DNA from: Paguma larvata | Taxonomy: Eukaryota; Chordata; Mammalia; Carnivora; Viverridae | Length of the DNA stretch: 64,000 bases | Assembly (NCBI GenBank): GCA_030068075.1 | Contig: CM057824.1 | Span: 126,470,414 to 126,534,413, forward strand | Reading direction: 5' to 3' | The notes under the pieces: generated by a model | Databases searched by the model: none | Told to the model about the DNA's origin: nothing | What the model saw: the letters and a program-made list of their open reading frames with translations, nothing else | Shown: piece by piece, positions 57,624-64,000 of the stretch | Position numbering within the stretch: the stretch's first letter is position 1 | How the letters are laid out: each line of letters starts with the position of its first letter | Made by a program: the position numbers and the translations under genes

Positions 57624-60330
57624 CATATATATATATGTATATATATACCACATCTTCTTTATCCATTCATTCATTGATGGACATTTGGGCTCTTTCCATA
57701 ATTTGGCTATTGTTAATAGGGCTGCTATAAACATTGGGGTGCATGTGCCCCTTTGAAATAGCACAACTGTATGTCTTGGATAAATACCTAGTAGTGCAAT
57801 TGCTGGGTCATAGGGTAGGTCTATTTTTAATTTTTGAGAAATCTCCATACTGTTTTCCAGAGTGGCTGCACCGGTTTTCATTCCCACCAGCAGTGCAAAA
57901 CCAAACCTCTTTCTTCGCATCCTCACCAATGTCTGTTGTTGCCTGAGTTATTAATATTAGCCATTCAAAGGTGTGAGGTGGTATCTCTGTGGGTTTGATT
58001 TGTATTTCCTGAGGATGAGTGATGAGCATTTTTGCATGTGTCCATTGGCCATCTGGATGTCTTCTTTGGAGAAGTGTCTATTCATGTCTTTTGCCCATTT
58101 CTTCACTGGATTATTTGTTTTTTGGGTATTGCGTTTGATAAGTTCTTTATAGATTTTGGATACTAACCCTTTATCTGATATGTTGTTTGCAAATAACTTC
58201 TCCTATTCCAGTCAGTTGCCTTTTAGTCTTGCTGATTGTTTCCTTCTCTGTGCAGAAGATTTTATTTTGATGAGGTCCCAATAGTTCATTTTTGCTTTTG
58301 TATCCCTTGCCTCTGGAGACATGTTGATTAAGAAGTTGCTATGGCCAAGGTCAAAGAGGTTTTTGCTGCTTTCTTCTCAAGGATTTTGATGGCTTCCTGT
58401 CTTACATTTAGGTCTTTCATCCATTTTGAGTTTATTTTTGTGTATGGTGTAAGAAAGTGGTCCAGGTTCATTTTTCTGCATGTCACTGTCTAGTTTTCCC
58501 AGCACCACTTGCTGAAGAGACTGTCTTTATTCCATTGGATATTCTTTCCTGCTTTGTCAAAGATTAGTTGGCCATATGTTTGTGGGCCATTTCTGGGTTC
58601 TCTGTTCTGTTCCATTGATCTGAGTGTCTGTTTTTATGTCAGTCCCATACTGTCTTGATGATTACAGCTTTGTAATACAGGTTGAAATCTGGGACTGTGA
58701 TGCCTCCTGCTTTGTTTTTCTTTTTCAGGATTGCTTTGGCTCTTTGGGGTCTTTTCTGGTTCCATACAAATTTTAGGATTGTTTTTTCTAGCTCTGTGAA
58801 GAATGCTGGTGTTATTTTGATAGGTATTGCATTGAATATGTAGATTGCTTTGGGTGGTATTGACGTTTTAACAATGTTTTTTCTTCCTATCCAGGAGCAT
58901 GGAGTATTTTTCCATTTTTTGTGTCTTTAATTTATTTCTTAAGCTTTCTATAGTTTTCAGTGTATAGATTTTTCACCTCTTTGTTTAGATTTATTCCTAG
59001 GTATTTTATGGGTTTTGGTGCAATTGTAAATGGGATCAATTCCTTTATTTCTCTTTCTGTTGCTTCATTGTTGGTGTATAGGAATGCAACCTCTTTCTGT
59101 GCATTGATTTTATATCCTGGTGCTTTGCTGAATTCATGGATAAGTTCTAGCAGTTATTTGGTGGAATCTTTTGGGTTTTCCCTGTAGAGTATCATGTCAT
59201 CTGTGAAGAGTGAAAGTTTGATCTCCTCTTGGCCGATTTGGATGCCTTTTATTTCTTTGTGTTGTCTGATTGCTGAGGCTAAGACTTCCAATACTGTGTT
59301 GAATAACAGTGGCGAGAGTGGACATCCCTGTCTTGTTCCTGACCTTAGCGGGAAAGCTCAGAGCTTTTCTCCATTGAGAATGATATTAGTGTTGGGTCTT
59401 TCATATATGGGTTTTATGATCTTGAGGTATGGTCCTTCCATCCCTACTTTTTTGAGGGTTTTTATCAAGAAAGAATGCTGTGTTGTGTCAAATGCTTTCT
59501 CTTCATCTACTGAGAGGATCATGTGTTTTTGTCCTTTCTTTTATTGATGTGATGAATCACATCCACTGTTTTGTGGATATTGAACCAGCCCTGTATCCCA
59601 GGTATAAATCCCACTTGGTCATGGTGAATAATTTTTTTAATGTATTGTTGGGTCTCGGCTAATATCTTGTTGAGGATTTTTGAATCCATGTTCATCAAGG
59701 AGATTGGTCTATAGTTATCCTTTTTAGTGAGGTCTTTGTCTGGTTTTGGAACCAGGGTAATCCTGATAGGAAAAGTTTGGAAGTTTTCCTTCCATTTCTG
59801 TTTTTGGAACAGCTTCAAGAGAGTAAGTGTTAACTCTTCCTGAAATGTTTGGTAGAATTCTCCTGGAAAGCCATCTGGCCCTGGACTCTTGTTTTCTGAG
59901 AGATTTTTGATGACTAATTCGACTTTTTTACTGGTTATGGGTCTGCTCAAATTTTCTATTTCTTCCTGTTTCAGTTTTGGTAGCTTACATGTTTCTAGGA
60001 ACTTTTCCATTTCTTCCAGATTATCCATTTTATTGGCATATAATTGGTCATAATATTCTCTTCTTATTGTTTGTTATTTCTGCAGCATTGGTTGTGATCT
60101 CTGCTCTTTCGTTCTTGATTTATTTGGGTCCTTTCCTTTTTCTTTTTGATCAAACTGGCTAGTGGTTTATCAATTTTGTTAATTCTTTCAAAGAATCAAT
60201 TTATGGTTTCAATGATGTGTTCTACTTGTTTTTTGGTTTTGATAGCATTGATTTCTGCTTTAATCTTTATTATTTCCTGTGTTCTGCTGGTTTTAGGTTT
60301 TATTTGCTGTTGTTTTTCCAGCTCTTTAAG
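57460..60330 (-). pseudogene. L1 ORF2 remnant (reverse transcriptase to C-terminus), broken
   Basis: ORF2 encodes the L1 endonuclease and reverse transcriptase. Here only the part from just before the reverse transcriptase on remains. The best open piece is 59519-60028, with [35 protein letters not shown] and [20 protein letters not shown]. The C-terminal piece at 57552-57929 has DLPYDPAIALLGIYP and FIAALLTIAKLWKEPKCPSM. In the complete reading there are many stops and frame changes. The endonuclease region is absent beyond 60330. A microsatellite interrupts the C-terminus. Confidence 0.9.
57584..57648. repeat. (TG)n/(TA)n microsatellite inside L1 ORF2
   Basis: About 18 TG units (57584-57620) followed by ATACATATATATATATGTATATATAT. 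It falls just after the ORF2 sequence read as WIKKMWYIYT, where many L1s have a short TA stretch. Confidence 0.95.
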
Positions 60331-60555
60331 ATGTAAGAACACAGAGGACTCCTATTGATTCAATAAAAACTGACCATCAACAATGCATGTCATAGTCAAA
60401 TTCAAAAAATACTCAGGCAAGGAAAGAATCATGAAAGCAGCAAGGGAAAAAAGTCCCTAACTTACCAGGGAAGACAGTTCAGGTTTGCAGCACACCTGTG
60501 CACAGAAACTTGGCAGGCCAGAAAGGACTGGCAGGATATGTTTAATGTGCTGAAT
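60331..60555 (+). pseudogene. Inverted block of L1 ORF1 (C-terminal part)
   Basis: This block reads on the plus strand while the rest of the L1 reads on the minus strand. 'AGTCAAATTCAAAAAATACTC', 'AAGCAGCAAGGGAAAAAAG' and the translated ETWQARKDWQDMFNVLN match the C-terminal third of ORF1 (the RNA-binding protein of L1). At the right junction AATGTGCTGAAT (60544-60555) is almost repeated as AATGTGCTGGAT (60557-60568). The right junction lies within ORF1, so this is a local inversion rather than a second L1. Confidence 0.82.
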
Positions 60556-61000
60556 CAATGTGCTGGATTTTTATGTCTGTGTCTTTCCCCAGGTGAAGAA
60601 AGTTTTTGCTATGATTTGCTCACATAACCCTTCTACCCCTTTTTCTCTCTCTTCATCTTCTGGCACCCCTATGATTCTGATGTTGTTCCTTTTTAATGAA
60701 TCACTGATTTCTCTAATTCTGAAATCGTGCTCTTTTTCCTTAGCCTCCCTCTTTTTTTCTGCATCGTTATTCTCTATAAGTTTGTCCTCTATAATGCTGA
60801 TTCACGGCACTGCCTCATCCACAGCTGCTGTGCCGTGGCATCCATTCGAGATTGCAGCTCAGTTATAGCATTTTTTATTTCATCCTGACTAGTTTTTACT
60901 TCTTTTATCTCCACAGAAAGGGATTCTAATCTATTTTTGACCCCACCTAGTATTCTTATTACTGTGATTCTAAATTCTAATTCAGACATCTTGCTTGTGT
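60556..61000 (-). pseudogene. L1 ORF1 N-terminal part
   Basis: On the minus strand 60789-60989 reads MSELEFRITVIRILGGVKNR then SLSVEIKEVKTSQDEIKNAI, the coiled-coil part of L1 ORF1. It goes out of frame near 60790. After it come NNIRIIGVPEDE-like residues (60640-60700), as in the middle of ORF1, before the inversion. Confidence 0.8.
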
Positions 61001-62721
61001 CTGTGTTGGTTAAGCCCCTGGCTGTCGTTTCTTTCTGCTTTTTCTTTCGGGGTGAATTCCTTCATTTTGTCATTTTGAAGGAAGAAAAGGAATTAATAAG
61101 GTAAAAAAATTAAAATAAAAAAATTAAAAACAACACACACACACAGACGCACACACAAAATCAAATAAATGATGCTAGATCATACATGTGTTTTGGTCTG
61201 GATTTGAAAGTAGCTTGATAGATTAGAGAAAAAAGAGGAAAAAGAAAAAAAATGAAAACTTGAAAATTTTTCGAAAATGAATACAATAAAAAAGAATAAA
61301 ATGAAATGAAGGAAGTAAAATAGAATTTGAAAAATTTACCAAAAAGTAAAATATATTATAGAAAAAAATTAAAGAAAAATATTTTTAATGAAAATTGAAA
61401 ATAAAAATAAGTTGTTTCTCTTTATTTAAGAGAAAAAAAAGAAACAGGAAAAAAAAGAAAATTGAATAAGTGGACAACCAAACAGACTGAAATATGATCG
61501 AAATTACATTGTTTTCCCCTAAAAGTCATACCATGAAGCACTTTATAGTCTGTAAACTAAGCAGGCGGAGAGACTGCTGATGTTCCTGAAGAGCGAGTTT
61601 GGTCCAGTTGGGCAGGACTTAGTGTAATGACTCCCTTCTCCATTAGATGGCGCTGCTTAGTTTACTGCGGTGGATTCTTGTGGCGCTTTTCGGTATGCAT
61701 GCGCGTGTGCGGGAGTTGTGAAAATGGAGTCACCCAGCTACCCAGTCTCTAATATGGAAATTCTGTTCTCCCCATCAGCAATCGCCCACCCATCCTTTGT
61801 CTCCAGCCTCCGTCCTCTCCTGGCTTTTACGCTGTCCCTAACTAAGCCATCAGGTTGTCAGGCTGCACCTCACTCCTGAGCTTTATCTCAGATGCAGGCT
61901 GTTTTTCCCGACCCCTTACTTCCGAGGAACTGCGGCTTTGACCTGTTCTGACCCTCTGCAGGAGGGTCTCACTGAGCAATGGCCAGGGGCCGGCCATGCC
62001 CAGGAACTTTCGTGGGACCGTGCTGCCACCGATTCCTAGAGACTGCGGCTGGGTGTCAGCCCGCACCAGAAAAAATTCACGCAATCCTGTAGCAGCGGCG
62101 TTTCAGGGATTATGGAAAATCACAACCCACACCTGGCACCAGGCTTCACCCTTAACGACCTTGTTCCAGCACCAACCAATGTGGTTGTTCTCTGGGGTCT
62201 GCTGGCACCTTTGCCTGTGGGGGGACCACACTGCCTCTACCAAAAGTCCTCCCAGCAGGGAAACCGACTCCCCAAGGACCGCCGACTTCACTCTGCTCCT
62301 GGTGATTCCCCTTCCCACCAGAGCACTGCCAGGTATCAGACTCTGTGTTCCCTTTGTTGATAGTCTTAATGGAATTTAAATCCTCTCCTTTCTCCTTTCT
62401 CCATTTTTAGTTCACTCCCTGTGGCTTTTTCCACTTTTCCACTGCTTTTGAGGGGGTGCTTTTCCGTACTCGCCCCACTCCCCACCCCGTCTCCACAAGC
62501 ATATACAGTTCCCTGCCCTCCGGGCTTCTGTCTCCCCCAGTTAACCTCTCTGTGCCATGTACCTGCTGAGTTCTGTGGTTCAGGTTGTGCAGATTGTTGT
62601 GTTAATCCTGAAATCAGTTTTCTAGCTGTGTAAGCTGGTTTACTGTTGATCTGACTGTATTTCATGGACGTGAGATGTAAAAAAAAACTTCCGTGCTGTT
62701 CCGTCATCTTGGTTCCTTCCC
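61001..62721 (-). promoter_or_regulatory. L1 5' UTR (internal promoter region), degenerate
   Basis: The part nearest the 5' end (61600-62721) is GC-rich and holds several CpGs (GGCGCTTTTCGG, GCATGCGCGTGTGCGGG). The minus-strand start CCAAGATGACGGAACAG resembles a YY1 site, which in L1 sets the start site. Between 61080 and 61500 lies a strongly A-rich (plus strand) segment with CACACACACA. Longer ORFs here (61996-62379, 127 codons) are chance in GC-rich DNA. Confidence 0.75.
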
Positions 62722-62732
62722 TCGTTCTCTCT

Positions 62733-64000
62733 CTTCTACCATTCTGTTGCTTCCAGAATGAGTTTACCAGAATATAAATATGTCATACTATTCCTCTATT
62801 TAAAATATTTCAATGGCTTCACAATGCCTTCAGAATCAAACTCATACTCATTTTGTACGGCGTCAAAGATTTTTGGTGATCAGACCCCTCCTCTCACTTT
62901 TGTTCTTATCCTTCTTTTTCACGTCTTTCCAGCATCTGCACATGGCATAAACACATGAAGTAAGATCTGGTTTGTGTACAGGATTAAATGAGATACGATC
63001 TTTCGCCATTCTAACAAAGACTGCCAATTAAAATGTCCACTTTAACAGTATTATATCAATTCCCTTTGAACTATGTTCAACGTTTTACTTCTGTTAAAAT
63101 ACATGTGGTTTTTTTTGTTTGTTTGTTTGTTTTTTGTTTTGTTTTTAAATGAAAGATTGCCCTCATATCTGGCTTACCAATAGAAGGGGCAAAATATACT
63201 TTTCATTTTGAATTGATTAAATGACAAGAAAATTTACTCGTGCTGTGATCTATGAAACAGATAGGAGGTGTAAACTGGGTAACTTGAATCATATGGTATT
63301 TTGACAATTTACATGTGATAGTATTATCTAAGAACTGGTATTTTTTAGGTTTTTATTAAAAGAAAGAAGGCACTGTATGTTTAAAAGACTAAATGTAATC
63401 CAGCATTTCAGTTTTGCTTCTTATGACTTCAGAGGCTATTTGAATCTCTAATTTACTGACTATGATATGGTCTGCAAGAAGAATCTGCTGAAAAAAATGG
63501 GGTTGGATTAGAAAAATCGTTGTGGTCTTAAGTGTGTGGGGATTTGAATTATGCATTTTGTGGGAAAGGTCAGAAATAGAATTTGAACTATTTGCAAATG
63601 CCTTTGTTCTATTTCTATTGTATCATCAAAATATAATTTTTCTTCGCTGTCACATAAGTCCTCTATAGCTAGCTGGATGAACTGATTATGAAAATTTATG
63701 AAATTAATTTTCAGATGCCTTTTCTTATTCCTTATCTTGTTCTTTACATAATTGATAAACTTGAGATGATTAGTGTTCTTCTAAAGTAAACATTTCATAG
63801 CAAACAAAAAAATTCCTCCTTGGAGCATAAAACAATCACTAAAATTGCTACAGTGAGAAAAGGTCAATATTTCAATCTTGTTTATTTCAGCTGGCATAAA
63901 AATGAATTGGCCAGATTTTCATTTAGAAATAGTATAATTTATCAAGTTAACTATGTAAAAAACCTTTAAAAAAGTTCAACAGCTAAATATGCTCCATCCA
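62733..64000. other. Unassigned sequence to the window end
   Basis: 62733-62960 ('ATTTCAATGGCTTCACAATGCC', 'GTACGGCGTCAAAGATTTTTGG') looks like an old repeat that continues from before the L1 (55990-57200), so the L1 may have inserted into it. A (TTTG)n/T-run lies at 63110-63147. No gene was found in 63150-64000. Confidence 0.45.

Larger units (their letters stand above)
57219..62721 (-). mobile_element. L1 LINE, 5.5 kb, both ends present but internally rearranged
   Basis: On the minus strand the element starts at 62721 with GGAACCAAGATGACGGAAC, the usual L1 5' terminus. It has a GC-rich 5' UTR, part of ORF1, a block that reads on the plus strand, ORF2 from its reverse-transcriptase part on, a 3' UTR and a T-run tail near 57219. 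The flanks TCATTCTCTCT (57208-57218) and TCGTTCTCTCT (62722-62732) match at 10 of 11 bases, so it inserted as one unit. It cannot move on its own. ORF1 and ORF2 are broken, the endonuclease end of ORF2 is missing, and part of ORF1 is inverted. Confidence 0.9.

Noticed and set aside
58960..59547. Plus-strand ORFs of 75-117 codons
   Set aside because: Antisense shadows of L1 ORF2.
61996..62379. 127-codon plus-strand ORF and neighbours in the 61.6-62.7 kb GC-rich part
   Set aside because: They lie antisense to or within the L1 5' UTR, where GC-rich DNA has fewer stops.

Overview
This window looks like intergenic or deep intronic nuclear DNA of a cat-family carnivore (Feliformia, most likely Felidae). 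The diagnosis rests on about 20 copies of one tRNA-Lys-derived SINE. Their heads carry the pol III A-box-like TGGCTCAGTCGGTTAAGC and B-box-like GTTCGAGCCCC. Their tails are CT-rich and end in AAAAATAAATAA. This is the CAN-SINE of the felid type (SINEC_Fc-like). Carnivore-type L1 3' and 5' ends are also present. The sequence is AT-rich, has no bacterial-style operons, and contains no intact gene that I recognise.

Layout: 1-9.6 kb holds an L1 3' end, a MaLR-type LTR broken by two SINEs, other SINEs and old L1/LTR remnants. 9.6-17.4 kb holds a CAT microsatellite, two L1 3' ends lying head to tail, a diverged tandem duplication, two young 5'-truncated L1s, a near-perfect AT-rich palindrome and an old L1. 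17.4-32.7 kb is mostly sparse DNA with scattered SINEs, an MLT2-like LTR containing a CTAT microsatellite, and two repeat-free stretches that could be conserved non-coding elements. 32.77-33.48 kb is a processed pseudogene of ribosomal protein L9. 33.9-36.1 kb is an ancient repeat split by an internally deleted L1. 36-57 kb is mostly unassigned sequence with old MIR, L2, hAT (MER58-like), L1-like and LTR-like fragments plus young SINEs. 57.2-62.7 kb is one 5.5 kb L1 on the minus strand with both ends and a target-site duplication, but rearranged inside. 62.7-64 kb is unassigned.

Genes: the only confident gene-derived feature is the RPL9 retropseudogene. It has lost its start codon, has two in-frame stops, and has a one-base deletion near the old stop. 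The L1 carries broken ORF1 and ORF2. The only candidate for a previously undescribed gene is a 45-codon ORF at 54352-54489. It would encode a single-pass membrane microprotein. It has a strong Kozak context, a plausible splice acceptor just upstream, and an AATAAA signal overlapping its stop codon. A short hydrophobic ORF can easily arise by chance in AT-rich DNA, so this is a hypothesis only.

Nothing here forms a pathway or operon. The window is best read as a record of nested retrotransposition, and many insertions can be ordered in time from their target-site duplications (TSDs). Repeat family names come from remembered consensus patterns and were not checked with a search.
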